Below, piece by piece: positions 11,171 to 21,653 of a DNA stretch of 64,000 nt. The notes below the pieces were generated by a model that worked only from the letters and a program-made list of their open reading frames with translations, was not told the DNA's origin and made no database searches. Source of the DNA: Promethearchaeota archaeon Loki_b32. GTDB taxonomy: Archaea > Asgardarchaeota > Lokiarchaeia > Sigyniarchaeales > SOKP01. The stretch's first letter is position 1. Every line of letters begins with the position of its first letter. Location: assembly GCA_005223125.1 (NCBI GenBank), contig NJBH01000003.1:1-64000 (forward strand). Direction: 5' to 3'. A program made the translations under genes and the position numbers.

Positions 11171-11223
11171 GAAAAATAGGGGATTTAGGAAAAACAGATA
11201 TTATCTTCTTTATATTATCAGTG

Positions 11224-12141
11224 TCAATTTTGATTTTTTTCAATTTCTTTTAATTCTTCTGTGATATTTTTATCTTGCAGTCCAAGTGATTGTAGAAGAA
11301 TTCTAATTTGAATTATAGCATTTTTGGCATTAATATTCTCAGCAATATTTAACGCTTTTATAAATTGGTTTTTTGCTTCCTTAATTTTTCCGAGATAAAA
11401 TAAGGTCTCACCCACATAACCAAGACCTTTAATAATTTGTTCTGCATAGTTTCCATCAATTGCCACATTGGTTCCTTTTTTAAAATATCTAAGGGCTTCT
11501 TCAAGATCATTGCTTTTCTTTTGAAGGATTCCTAAATTAAAATAAGCTGTTATAATTCCCTTATTATCATTAATTTCTTTAAATGCTTTTAAGGTTTTTT
11601 TATATAGCTCAAATAAAACGTCCCATTCTTCATTAACCTCATGGATATAGATTAAATTTCCTAAACAATCCAATAAATTATAAATGTCATTATTATCTGA
11701 ACAAATTGCGCTACAGTCCATAAAGACATCGCAAGCCTCATCAAATTGGTTTAATTTTATATATGTATTCCCTATTCCCTTCAAACAAGTGATCTGTTCT
11801 TGAATCTGTTTTAAGATCTCGTAGATATCGTAGGCTTTTTCATAGAATTCTATTGATTTCTTGTAATCACCTTTCCTAAAGTATAAAGTAGCTAACACAC
11901 CATAATCTGCAGCTTGTCCTAATCTATCTTTTTGCTTTTTGAAGTGGTTTAGACAAATTAAATAATTTTCTTCTGACTCTTTAAATTGTTCTAATTGTAA
12001 TTGAATTAGAGCAATATTACTTAATTCATGAAAGTAATTAGAATCTTTGCCAAATTCTTCTAGTTCGTTTAAGTTTTCCAACTTTTTATTTAATAATTTT
12101 ATTAATTCCTCTTTTTTTAGCTCTGTCTCATTCTCCGTCAT
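11224..12141 (-). CDS. Tetratricopeptide repeat protein
   Basis: 305 aa; repeated TPR signatures (e.g. 'AADYGVLATLYFRKGDYKKSIEFYEKAYDIYE'). Confidence 0.85.
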   Translation of the reverse strand: MTENETELKKEELIKLLNKKLENLNELEEFGKDSNYFHELSNIALIQLQLEQFKESEENYLICLNHFKKQKDRLGQAADYGVLATLYFRKGDYKKSIEFYEKAYDIYEILKQIQEQITCLKGIGNTYIKLNQFDEACDVFMDCSAICSDNNDIYNLLDCLGNLIYIHEVNEEWDVLFELYKKTLKAFKEINDNKGIITAYFNLGILQKKSNDLEEALRYFKKGTNVAIDGNYAEQIIKGLGYVGETLFYLGKIKEAKNQFIKALNIAENINAKNAIIQIRILLQSLGLQDKNITEELKEIEKNQN

Positions 12142-12181
12142 AAAAATTCTAAATAATAAGTAGTTCCTTCATATAATATTT

Positions 12182-12625
12182 TTATAATAGTTCTTCTAAA
12201 ATCTCTGCTGAGTTCTTTACATATTGAAGACATTTCTTTTCTAAAAATTCATGCTTATCGAAATAGTCTTTCCCTTCAGAAGTATTAATATCACAGCCAA
12301 GTAGTTCCTTGCAAACTACAGAGCCATTATTTTCCTGAAATCGTTCGGTAAATTCTCTAATAACCTGATATGTCTTTTCTTTCGCTTCTAAATTTTCATC
12401 TATTCCCATACCATATTTCAAACCTATAACCATATAAGCCCCCGTCACGGCACCACATGTTCGACCAAACCGAGCCATTCCTCCTCCAAATCCAGTAGAG
12501 ATTTTTAGAGCTATATCTCTATTCAGCCCATATTGAGTGCTGTAAGAAATTAATACTGATTGAGCACAATTACAATTACCATTAAAGTAGGAAACAGCTT
12601 CTTCTATTTTTGATATTTCTATAAC
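12182..12625 (-). CDS. C_GCAxxG_C_C family protein (redox-type Cys-rich); annotated ATG at 12478 is probably internal
   Basis: 'ARFGRTCGAVTGAYMVIGLKYG'; frame stays open to 12625 and encodes the family-typical 'CNCAQSVLISYSTQYGLNRDIALKISTGFGGG' but has no ATG/GTG/TTG. Confidence 0.7.
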   Translation of the reverse strand, partial: VIEISKIEEAVSYFNGNCNCAQSVLISYSTQYGLNRDIALKISTGFGGGMARFGRTCGAVTGAYMVIGLKYGMGIDENLEAKEKTYQVIREFTERFQENNGSVVCKELLGCDINTSEGKDYFDKHEFLEKKCLQYVKNSAEILEELL

Positions 12626-12734
12626 CTACTCTTTAAAATATTATAATTTAAATCTATAAGAATTATAAAATTTCATATCTATTATATATTTAGAGACACA
12701 TTACTCAAATTGTTTATATAAAAAGGATATTTAA

Positions 12735-13847
12735 ATGAAATTCAAAGCTAGGTTATTTGATAAACTCGATGGAAATAAGGTCAAGTGCCATGTATGTGCA
12801 AATGAATGTACAATCTTACCAGATAAAGTAGGAATATGTAGAACAAGAAAAAATTTTGATGGAGAACTTTTCACACTTATTTATGGATCACTTATTTCTT
12901 CTGGAAGCATAGATCCAATTGAGAAGAAACCACTTTACAATTTTTGGCCGGGTGCAACAGCATATTCTATTGCGTCAATTGGATGTTCTTTTAAGTGCCA
13001 GAATTGCCAAAATTGGAATATATCACAAGCAAATCCAACAGATAATGGAAAAAATGGATTTTATAATATTCAAGGTTATGAAGGTCGCGTTATATCACTA
13101 GCGGAAATGACTCCAGAGCAACTAGAAAAGAAAGTAGTAAAGAGTGGAGCTAAAACTGTTGCTTATACTTATAATGAGCCATTAATATGGCACGAATGGA
13201 TTATAGACACAGTTCCTCTCCTGAAAAAGCATGATATTAAAACTATTTTAGTAACAAATGGATATTCAACTCCAGATGCGACACAAGAGTTGATTCAAGC
13301 AGGAATAGATGCTGCAAATATCGATATTAAAGCAATGACCGATGATTTTTACAAAAAAATATGTGGAGTTAAGTCTGTTCAACCCGTTTTAGACACTGCT
13401 AAACGATTTAAAACTAGTGGAATTCATATAGAAATCACTAATTTAATTATACCCGATTTAAATGATAGTAAGGAAGATATTCAAAAACTCTGTGTTTGGA
13501 TTGTGGAAAATTTAGGGAAAGATACTCCTACTCATTTTTCTTCTTATCATCCGGATTTCAAAATGCCTTCAATGAAACGTACTCCTTATGAAACACTCGA
13601 TATTGCTTATAAAATTGCGAAGGAAACAGGATTATACTTCCCATATATAGGCAATATAAGTCATGAGGAGGGAGGAAATACCTATTGTCCAAACTGCAAC
13701 TTTCTATTAATAGGAAGAAGGGGTTATAGTTTCAAAAATATTGATGTGACTGATGATAAGAAATGTCCAAATTGCTCCTATGAACTAAGCAATGACATTA
13801 TTGGTGAAATTAATAAGCACCCTTCACATAGATTCAGTATTTTTTAA
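12735..13847 (+). CDS. amrS: AmmeMemoRadiSam system radical SAM enzyme
   Basis: 370 aa; 'GCSFKCQNCQNW' CxxxCxxC cluster, 'AYTYNEPLIWHEW', C-terminal Cys-rich region. Confidence 0.9.
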   Translation: MKFKARLFDKLDGNKVKCHVCANECTILPDKVGICRTRKNFDGELFTLIYGSLISSGSIDPIEKKPLYNFWPGATAYSIASIGCSFKCQNCQNWNISQANPTDNGKNGFYNIQGYEGRVISLAEMTPEQLEKKVVKSGAKTVAYTYNEPLIWHEWIIDTVPLLKKHDIKTILVTNGYSTPDATQELIQAGIDAANIDIKAMTDDFYKKICGVKSVQPVLDTAKRFKTSGIHIEITNLIIPDLNDSKEDIQKLCVWIVENLGKDTPTHFSSYHPDFKMPSMKRTPYETLDIAYKIAKETGLYFPYIGNISHEEGGNTYCPNCNFLLIGRRGYSFKNIDVTDDKKCPNCSYELSNDIIGEINKHPSHRFSIF

Positions 13848-13917
13848 CGATGATTCAAAAAAATCTCGAAAAAATATCCATTATTATATTTAGTCTTTAA
13901 TTTGTATTTACTTACTT

Positions 13918-14397
13918 CTATCTTTCATTTATTTGTTTGCCAAATATAATGGCATTTTTTTCTCCGATCCAAAATACTTTTCTGAATTTGGATTGGTCGA
14001 TTACTTGAGCACCTGCTTCCTCAACTTTTACTTTCATATAATCAAGTGCTTTTCCACCAGTAAAACGAGCTGTATTAAAGACAACTGCTCTTTTTCCACT
14101 AAAATTTCTAATTCTAGCTACAATTTCATCAAAAGCTTGCGGGGGTTTATTTCCATAAGTGGGCATACCAAAAATAATTAAATCATAATTTGCAGCATCG
14201 AGGGTATTTAATTCAGTTTCTATTGCAGAAAAGTCTTTATTCTCGAACTTGTCTAACATTTTTATCTTTTCGACAAATTTCCCAGTTAATTCCACTGGAA
14301 AATAGCTCACTTCATAATTAGTTAGAGCATTTGCGATAGCCTCAGCAGTTTTCTTCGTTCTTCCTCCCATTGTGAAATATGCAATTAGAGTTTTCAT
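13918..14397 (-). CDS. Flavodoxin-like protein
   Basis: 159 aa; 'MKTLIAYFTMGGRTKKTAEAIA' FMN-binding loop, 'FGMPTYGNKPPQAF'. Confidence 0.88.
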   Translation of the reverse strand: MKTLIAYFTMGGRTKKTAEAIANALTNYEVSYFPVELTGKFVEKIKMLDKFENKDFSAIETELNTLDAANYDLIIFGMPTYGNKPPQAFDEIVARIRNFSGKRAVVFNTARFTGGKALDYMKVKVEEAGAQVIDQSKFRKVFWIGEKNAIIFGKQINER

Positions 14398-14506
14398 AAT
14401 TTAAAGTAATTATACTTACTAAAAAACCTTTATTCTGATTAGTTCTATAAAAAAATAGATTTTCTTTATTTTAAATTTAATAAAAGATAAAAAAAATTAG
14501 ATAAAA

Positions 14507-15181
14507 TTAGAAATATCCCGAAATTGAAACTCCAATTACTAGTAATAAGAATCCTTGAATAAGACAGAAAGCAGCAACTATAAATGCTAATGGAGGCCAT
14601 GATAATGCTTTTGAGATTGCCATTACTCCAGACATATAGAATTTTGCTGTAAGAGCGATTATCGCAAAGATAATTATAAATATGATTACTAATAATATCT
14701 TCGGATCAATAAATACCGCGATAGCTTCTACTAGTTTTGGGGGGATTGCTAAAGCTATTATAGCCACAATTAAACTAGCAACCATTAAACCAATAACACT
14801 TGCGATTGGAAGATCATTTATAGGTTTTAAAAAAGTAAATATCCCAAAGACGATTAGAATAATAGCTGTAAAAACGCTCCTACCAGCTGTGGGATTTAAT
14901 TCAGCAAAAAGTGTGCTTGGTGGTTCATCAAGAATTAACTCTCCAACTCCGCTCAATATGCTGAAAATTCCTACAATAAAACCCAAATAAGTTAAAACTT
15001 TAAGAAATTTGGTAACATCAAAATCCCAAGTTTCTACTTTCCGTTTTTTGACAGATCCTCTCCTTTTTGTCTCATATAATGCGTAAATTATCCAAATAAT
15101 ACCAAGAAGCAAAAGGAAAAATCCTCCCCATTGTGATAAAGGTTTCAAAATATTTTTTGTAAAATCAAATGCAAAAATCAA
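14507..15181 (-). CDS. Polytopic membrane protein
   Basis: 224 aa with multiple hydrophobic helices. Confidence 0.7.
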   Translation of the reverse strand: MIFAFDFTKNILKPLSQWGGFFLLLLGIIWIIYALYETKRRGSVKKRKVETWDFDVTKFLKVLTYLGFIVGIFSILSGVGELILDEPPSTLFAELNPTAGRSVFTAIILIVFGIFTFLKPINDLPIASVIGLMVASLIVAIIALAIPPKLVEAIAVFIDPKILLVIIFIIIFAIIALTAKFYMSGVMAISKALSWPPLAFIVAAFCLIQGFLLLVIGVSISGYF

Positions 15182-15290
15182 TTATGTTCACTCTTAAATG
15201 TAAATTTAGATTTGTTATTATATTGTATATACAAACTTAAAAATATATTTCAAAGGGAGTCCAATAATTAAAAAATGAAGTCAGAAGGGA

Positions 15291-16976
15291 TTAGTTAATA
15301 AATGAAACAGATTTCTTAATGTACTCCATATATGACTCAATTTCTTGATTTTTCTTATTTTCATCCCAAGAGTATTCTTTTGCCATAATTTCAGCAACTC
15401 TTTTAGCGGCTATATCCGCAATTTTATGGTCAATCCAAAGTGACATTTCTGTTCGTCTACAAAATAGATCAATTAGATGAGGAGTCGGTTCATATCTTAA
15501 ACAATAAAGAATTTCTGATAGAATAAAATCATTTTCTTCAATTATTTTTTCTTTTAATGATTCATCTTCTTTAATCATTTCAAGAATCTTTATAGCTCCC
15601 TTACCATATTGCTGATATAGGCGATCTTTAATATCGGTCTCCAACTCAATCTTTGATATTTTAACTTCAGCTTCCCATTCTTCTTTTTCTATGCTTATAA
15701 CGAACTTTTGTTTTGAGAAGTTTTCTTTTCTTCCAATATTGGGAAAAATTTCTTTTTCTTCAATTTTTTTGAGTAAATCCTCAGCCATACTCCTCCAAGT
15801 TGTTAGTTTCCCACCTGTAATCGTTAATAATCCATCATTTGAGAAAAATATTATATGTTTCCGAGAAATTTCACTTTCAGATTTACCTTTTTGCATAACT
15901 AAAGGTCTTATTCCCGCATATGTAGAAAGAATGTTATTATAATCTAATTCTGCTTTGGGAAAATAGTGTTTGACGGATTCAATTAAATAATCAGCATCCT
16001 GTCTATTACAAAATGGATTAGCTAAATCCTCCTTATAATCTGTATCTGTTGTACCAATAATCGTAAAATGGTTATTACGAGGTAAAACAAAGAAAGCACG
16101 ACCATCTGTTATTGATCGAATAATAGTGGCCATTTTATTTTTTACATGTTTGCGCTTAAATTGTAAATGGACTCCTTTTGTTGGCCTAATAAGAGGTTCT
16201 GGGATCTCATCAGGATAGTTCTCTAATAATTCATCAGTCCAGATACCAGTTGCATTTATAATTAATTTACCCTTTATCTCTAAGATTTTATCTTTTTCTA
16301 AATCCTTACATTCTACACCCATGATTTTTCCATTCTCTTTAATGTATCCAGTAACTTTACAATAATTAACAATATCTGCACCCCTAATTATTGCTTCTTT
16401 AAGAACCTCAATTGTTAATCTAGTATCATCTACATTATTATCATAATATACTGCTCCACCAATATTTCCTTCTTTAATGAACTCAGGCTCCATCTTAAAA
16501 ATTTCCTCTGGAGGGTACCATTTATACTTTTTATAATTCTTAAATTCTGATTTGTTATCACTTAGAAAATCATATAATTTACATGCTCCTACAATATCTC
16601 GTTTTTTATATTTACCACCTTCTAATGCAACAAAAAGAAAAGGGATTGGTCTTACCAAATGGGGTATATGCGCTCGCATCCAGTTTCTTTCTGTAGTAGA
16701 TTCTTTTACTAAATCCATATCACCGTGAGCTAAATATCTTATGCCTCCATGAGCTAATTTCGAACTCCTTGATGATGTCCCTGCTGCAAAATCTTGCATA
16801 TCAATACAAGCGACCTTTAGCTCTCTCATTGCTGCTTCTCTTGCAACCCCTGCCCCTGTAATCCCCGCTCCAATAATTATTACATCATATTCGGTTTCTT
16901 GCAAGTTATTAATAATTTTGTCCCTATTTTTATAATTCCATGACTTATCAAACAATTTCTTTTCTAAATCTTTCAT
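15291..16976 (-). CDS. FAD-dependent glycerol-3-phosphate dehydrogenase (GlpA/GlpD family)
   Basis: 561 aa; 'EYDVIIIGAGITGAGVAREAAMRELKVACIDMQDFAAGTSSRSSKLAHGGIRYL'. Confidence 0.93.
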   Translation of the reverse strand: MKDLEKKLFDKSWNYKNRDKIINNLQETEYDVIIIGAGITGAGVAREAAMRELKVACIDMQDFAAGTSSRSSKLAHGGIRYLAHGDMDLVKESTTERNWMRAHIPHLVRPIPFLFVALEGGKYKKRDIVGACKLYDFLSDNKSEFKNYKKYKWYPPEEIFKMEPEFIKEGNIGGAVYYDNNVDDTRLTIEVLKEAIIRGADIVNYCKVTGYIKENGKIMGVECKDLEKDKILEIKGKLIINATGIWTDELLENYPDEIPEPLIRPTKGVHLQFKRKHVKNKMATIIRSITDGRAFFVLPRNNHFTIIGTTDTDYKEDLANPFCNRQDADYLIESVKHYFPKAELDYNNILSTYAGIRPLVMQKGKSESEISRKHIIFFSNDGLLTITGGKLTTWRSMAEDLLKKIEEKEIFPNIGRKENFSKQKFVISIEKEEWEAEVKISKIELETDIKDRLYQQYGKGAIKILEMIKEDESLKEKIIEENDFILSEILYCLRYEPTPHLIDLFCRRTEMSLWIDHKIADIAAKRVAEIMAKEYSWDENKKNQEIESYMEYIKKSVSFIN

Positions 16977-17182
16977 ATATATCAGTCAGCAGAATTTTTA
17001 GATCTAAATTAATCTTACTTGATAATACTATAATACGTAAATTAATATTTCAACTTTTTTTTTGAATTAATAATTATTCGTGTGGACAATACATATTTTT
17101 GCGAAATGTAAAAATTTAAAATAAAATTATTTTATGATCAATGAGTACAGCTAATTTTTGATTCAAAAAAGGATATAAGAAT

Positions 17183-17563
17183 ATGCCAAAATCAGGAAAA
17201 AAAAAAATTTTGATTGTAGACGATGCTCAATTTGTAAGAAATAAGATTAGAAAAGTAGTTGAAAAAATGGATTTTGTCGAAGTTGCAGGTGAAGCTTCAA
17301 ATGGAGATGATGCAATATCTTTATACAAAGAGTTAAAACCTGATTTAGTTACAATGGATCTAGTAATGCCAAATACAGATGGAATTAAAGCTATTGAAGA
17401 AATTATGAAAATTGATAAAAATGCTAAGATCGTTGTAGTAAGCGCGATGGGACAGGAGTTAAGTATTCTTGATGCAACCGAGAAAGGAGCTAAGGATTAC
17501 ATAAAAAAACCTTTTAAAGAAGAAGATATTTACAGAACAATTGAAAAATTTTTAAAAGCCTAA
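17183..17563 (+). CDS. Stand-alone CheY-like response regulator receiver
   Basis: 126 aa; 'ILIVDDAQFVRNKI', 'PDLVTMDLVMPNTDG', 'GAKDYIKKPF'. Confidence 0.93.
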   Translation: MPKSGKKKILIVDDAQFVRNKIRKVVEKMDFVEVAGEASNGDDAISLYKELKPDLVTMDLVMPNTDGIKAIEEIMKIDKNAKIVVVSAMGQELSILDATEKGAKDYIKKPFKEEDIYRTIEKFLKA

Positions 17564-17589
17564 TTTTTATAACCATTCAAGACTTATTT

Positions 17590-18564
17590 TTAAAAGTCTT
17601 TTAGAAGTATTTTAAGGATTAAAGGCATAGAATAAATATCATAATAATTATGCTCAACTATTTCCTTTATTAAGCCAATATATCTTTTAGGATTTTCTTT
17701 ATATTTGCGGTAACAGAGTCCTACGAGATTACTTGGTAGTGTATTTTCTCTTGTCCAATTTAATAAATTTTCTTCCATATTGGTTAGAGTATAATTATTA
17801 AATCTTCCTTTAAATAAGCGCCGACAATGATGATATAAATCTATATGGTGGAATTTAGTATTACGTTTCTCATATGGTTGATCATCAATTGAAATCATCG
17901 GATTTTCATCAAAAAAATATAAGAATCTATTTGCTAAATAAGGGATATCGAATGACTTTCCATTATAGGTAATGAAACATTTAAAACGTGGAAATATTTT
18001 AGTTCTTAGATGTTCATATATCGCTATTTCTTCTTCCAGTTCTCTAGTGAAAAGGATATGAATTTTAAATTTATCATTTTCAAAAAAGCCAATCCCTACC
18101 ATAATAACAGGACTATCAATTATTCCTAAGGTTTCAATATCTAAAAATAGGAAATCTTGGATTTTAAAGCAAAAACTTACATCCAATTCATTAATATATC
18201 GATTTTTTGTAAGAGTCTTATAATCTTTATGTTTTATTAAGTTTAAAACCTGATTTGCTGAACTACTAAAATTTAGATTAAATTTTAAATCTGTTAGAGT
18301 CTTTATTCCTCTCTGCTTCAGTTTTTCTTCAATATAATCTCCAATATAGTGTACTGTTTTAAGATTATATAGTAATTTTTTCTGAGTTTTAAATAAATTA
18401 ATGTTATTTGGAATATCTTTTTCTTCCCAAAAGAGTTCTGCAAATTCGCCCATCTTATTTGTAATAATGTGATAATGGTTTTCAAATAGATCTTCTAATC
18501 TTTTTCCATGATACTGTTCTATTAATGGTGTAATCTCAAAGCTTTCGAAATTATAGTAGTTCAT
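17590..18564 (-). CDS. Ribonuclease H-like / YprB-type 3'-5' exonuclease domain protein
   Basis: 324 aa; 'FLFLDIETLGI', 'CFITYNGKSFDIPYLANRF', 'HHIDLYHHCRRLFK'. Confidence 0.82.
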   Translation of the reverse strand: MNYYNFESFEITPLIEQYHGKRLEDLFENHYHIITNKMGEFAELFWEEKDIPNNINLFKTQKKLLYNLKTVHYIGDYIEEKLKQRGIKTLTDLKFNLNFSSSANQVLNLIKHKDYKTLTKNRYINELDVSFCFKIQDFLFLDIETLGIIDSPVIMVGIGFFENDKFKIHILFTRELEEEIAIYEHLRTKIFPRFKCFITYNGKSFDIPYLANRFLYFFDENPMISIDDQPYEKRNTKFHHIDLYHHCRRLFKGRFNNYTLTNMEENLLNWTRENTLPSNLVGLCYRKYKENPKRYIGLIKEIVEHNYYDIYSMPLILKILLKDF

Positions 18565-18747
18565 TGCCTATAATTAATTAAGATTTTTTATTTAATAATG
18601 TATTCTCTTAAGATTTATAATAAAACTAAAGTATAAGGACACAGAAAATCTAATATAACCTAATTTATAGATTTATTCTCATTGTGGAGAAAATAATAAA
18701 AGGGAGGTATTAAATTCCCTTGTTTAGCAATTTTAATTGATATCTGT

Positions 18748-20037
18748 TTATGTAGTTTTAAATAATCTTCTAGACTCAGCATCTCCTAGCACATAATGAC
18801 TTCCACCACCATGAATCATACAAAAGGCATCAAGAAGTGCTATCTGATTACTATATTGCTCTGTGAATGCACGCCCCCCCATAGTTCTAAATAAATCAGT
18901 AGAACTTTGTAAAGCTAATTCAGAAGTTTGGATTTTTAAACCCATCCCGTGAGAAGCCATTATTTTAGAACTAGCTGATTGAGGATGACTATCAATCTCT
19001 CGAGTATAGTTTATCAAAGCGGAAAGAAATAAATTGATTTGGCGTATGTTTTGAGCAATTGGAAATCTTATAATCTGATACTGATGTAATTTGTGTTTAA
19101 ATTGTTCACGTTGAAGGGCAAAACTATGAGAAAAAAACATTTTTTTAATAGAGTCACCTATAGCTTCAGCACTGATGACTAATCTCTCTTCAGTGAGTTG
19201 ATGAAACATAATATCTAAACCATCTCCTTCGAGAAGATTCTCTTTAGGGATTTCTACATTATTAAAAACCAAACGACTGACAAATGCATCATTCATTCCA
19301 TAAGTTCTTACTCTGGAAGATTCATAGTTCTTCAATTGTTGATGTTCAGTATCTACTATTATACCTCCTAATCTTCCACTATTTAACCTACCATAAAGAA
19401 TAATATAGTTTGCCAATACTCCATTAGTGATGAAAAGTTTTTTTCCATTCGCAATTACTGTATCATTTTTATCATCAAGTTCCAACTCAATTCTAACAAT
19501 ATCACTACCCGATTTAAATTCAGTCATAGCCGAAGCAGCCATTAAACCATTTTTTACCACAGGAATAAGAAATTTCTTTCTTTGAAATTCATTAGCTTTA
19601 TAGTTTACAGGATTACAATAAAGTGTTCCTCCTGCTAATCTCCCCATTTCAATACTCCAGTTTCCATTTATATATCTTCCACTATTTTTAGACCAAAAAC
19701 CTCCACATAATGCTAAAGCAATAAGTGCATTTCTAGTAACATTTCCAACTTCATATTCTTCAAAATCTATTACTGTACTATAATATCCCTTTTCCGCTAA
19801 TTTCTTCATAAAATTAGCCACGATTTCTTTCTTCCTTTCTTGAATAGGTTCCTCTGCCAGATAATTTAATTCTTCTAAGGCTTTCAAATCTTTTTCGAGG
19901 ATTTCTTCCATATATTCATAAAACTCAGTTAAAAATTCCTTTTCTTTCGTAGTAAATATTGGGTTATTTAGTAAATCTAATTCGGGGATATAACCACTAA
20001 TTTCTAGTCTTGGAAATTCTGGGAGTCTTGTATCCAT
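18748..20037 (-). CDS. Acyl-CoA dehydrogenase
   Basis: 429 aa; 'MAASAMTEFKSGSDIVRIELELDDKNDTVIANGKKLFITNG', ACAD C-terminal helices 'RTMGGRAFTE'. Confidence 0.88.
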   Translation of the reverse strand: MDTRLPEFPRLEISGYIPELDLLNNPIFTTKEKEFLTEFYEYMEEILEKDLKALEELNYLAEEPIQERKKEIVANFMKKLAEKGYYSTVIDFEEYEVGNVTRNALIALALCGGFWSKNSGRYINGNWSIEMGRLAGGTLYCNPVNYKANEFQRKKFLIPVVKNGLMAASAMTEFKSGSDIVRIELELDDKNDTVIANGKKLFITNGVLANYIILYGRLNSGRLGGIIVDTEHQQLKNYESSRVRTYGMNDAFVSRLVFNNVEIPKENLLEGDGLDIMFHQLTEERLVISAEAIGDSIKKMFFSHSFALQREQFKHKLHQYQIIRFPIAQNIRQINLFLSALINYTREIDSHPQSASSKIMASHGMGLKIQTSELALQSSTDLFRTMGGRAFTEQYSNQIALLDAFCMIHGGGSHYVLGDAESRRLFKTT

Positions 20038-20227
20038 AATAAATAAGTCAATTTTCTCATGATTTTAAATTTTCTTCTACATCACGTTGGATTTTTTTCT
20101 CATTAAGATTAAAAAGTCTAATTAGTAAGCTTTTAATCAAAATAAAACATAACAATAAAATATTAACTCTATTTGAAACTAAATTCTAAAATTAAAAAGA
20201 CATGAAATTGTAAAAAGTGAAGATATT

Positions 20228-21649
20228 ATGATAAAATTTAGTGATAAACAATTAAAAATTCCTAAATTAATGCGCCCAGTCTATTTAGCTACAGTAGGAA
20301 TGTCAAAATTTGATCGGGCATTTCCAGAAACGCGGATTGAAGAATTATGTATAGATGCATTAACAGCAGCAGCAGATTTTGTAAATATGACTCCTAGTGA
20401 ACTAAAAAAGTATATTCACACATGTTATTATGGTCATTTTGCTGATCATTTTGGGGATCAATTACTTGGAGAGGCTGTAATTCATGATAGACTTGGATTA
20501 GATCCATTAGGGAATATTGGAGTAAAAACTGGTGGTGCTACAGGAGGTTCTGCCATGTGGGAGGCTGTAAAAGCTGTTGCTTCTGGATATAGTGATTGTG
20601 CTCTCGCATTAGGTTGGGAGAGAATGGATGAAGTACCAACAGATGAGGGTAATCACCTTATTTCTTGCGCTGCAGATAAAGATTGGGAAACTCCACTTGG
20701 ACATATATATACAGGTTATTATGCTGTTATGGCTCAAAGATATTGGAAAATATTTGGTAAGGAAGAAGACTCATTTCGAAATACTATGGCAGAAGTAGCT
20801 GTAAAGAATCGAGGGTACGCTAGAATGAATCCTCATGCTCAAGGACCGATGAAGATAACTGTTGAGGACGTGATTAACTCTCCTATAGTTGCTTATCCTC
20901 TCCGTGTTTTAGATTGTTGCTTAATGAGTGTCGGATCTGCGTGTGGTATAGTATGTGATGAAAAAACAGCTTATGAAATCACAGACAAACCACTTAGGAT
21001 TTATATTGCAGCCGGGAGCCATACATTAAGGGTAGCTGATCGAAGAGATATGAAAATACCTCTCTTACCAAATGAGAAACCAAATCAATATGATGATTTA
21101 GGGAAAAGATTTCCAGGAGGAAATCGTTATCCAGGATTCACAGGCTTTTTAGCAGCAAGGATGTCCGCTTATTATGCATATAACATGTCTGGTGTTGTTG
21201 ATCCAACTGAAGATCTTGATTTAGTTGAACTTCATGATGCATTTACAATCAGTGATATTCAAACTTACGAAGATATTGGAATTAGGCCTTACGGAGAAGG
21301 AAGAGATTATATTGAGAGTGGAGATGCATATGTTATTAACCCACATACTAAAAAACCAGGAAAGCTACCTAGTAACCCATGTGGTGGGTTAATAGGGTGT
21401 ATGCATGCTGTAGGGGCGACAGGTCTAATGCAAATTGCTGAGATTGGATATCATATTTGGAACCGATGGGATGAAATCCATGAGCCTGAGGAGAAGTGGA
21501 AAGCGTTCGGAAGGGAAAAACCAAAAGATTGGACAAATCTACAAGTTAAGGGAGCAAAAAGAGGTTTGGCAATTTCTCACGCGGGAGTAGGTTCCCATGT
21601 AACATGTACAATTTTAATGGATCCAAATAATTTAATAAAGGAGGATTAG
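20228..21649 (+). CDS. Thiolase-fold protein (SCP2-thiolase/acetyl-CoA acetyltransferase-like), Cys-less
   Basis: 473 aa; 'VKTGGATGGSAMWEAVKAVASG', 'NPCGGLIGCMHAVGATG'. Confidence 0.9.
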   Translation: MIKFSDKQLKIPKLMRPVYLATVGMSKFDRAFPETRIEELCIDALTAAADFVNMTPSELKKYIHTCYYGHFADHFGDQLLGEAVIHDRLGLDPLGNIGVKTGGATGGSAMWEAVKAVASGYSDCALALGWERMDEVPTDEGNHLISCAADKDWETPLGHIYTGYYAVMAQRYWKIFGKEEDSFRNTMAEVAVKNRGYARMNPHAQGPMKITVEDVINSPIVAYPLRVLDCCLMSVGSACGIVCDEKTAYEITDKPLRIYIAAGSHTLRVADRRDMKIPLLPNEKPNQYDDLGKRFPGGNRYPGFTGFLAARMSAYYAYNMSGVVDPTEDLDLVELHDAFTISDIQTYEDIGIRPYGEGRDYIESGDAYVINPHTKKPGKLPSNPCGGLIGCMHAVGATGLMQIAEIGYHIWNRWDEIHEPEEKWKAFGREKPKDWTNLQVKGAKRGLAISHAGVGSHVTCTILMDPNNLIKED

Positions 21650-21653
21650 AAAG

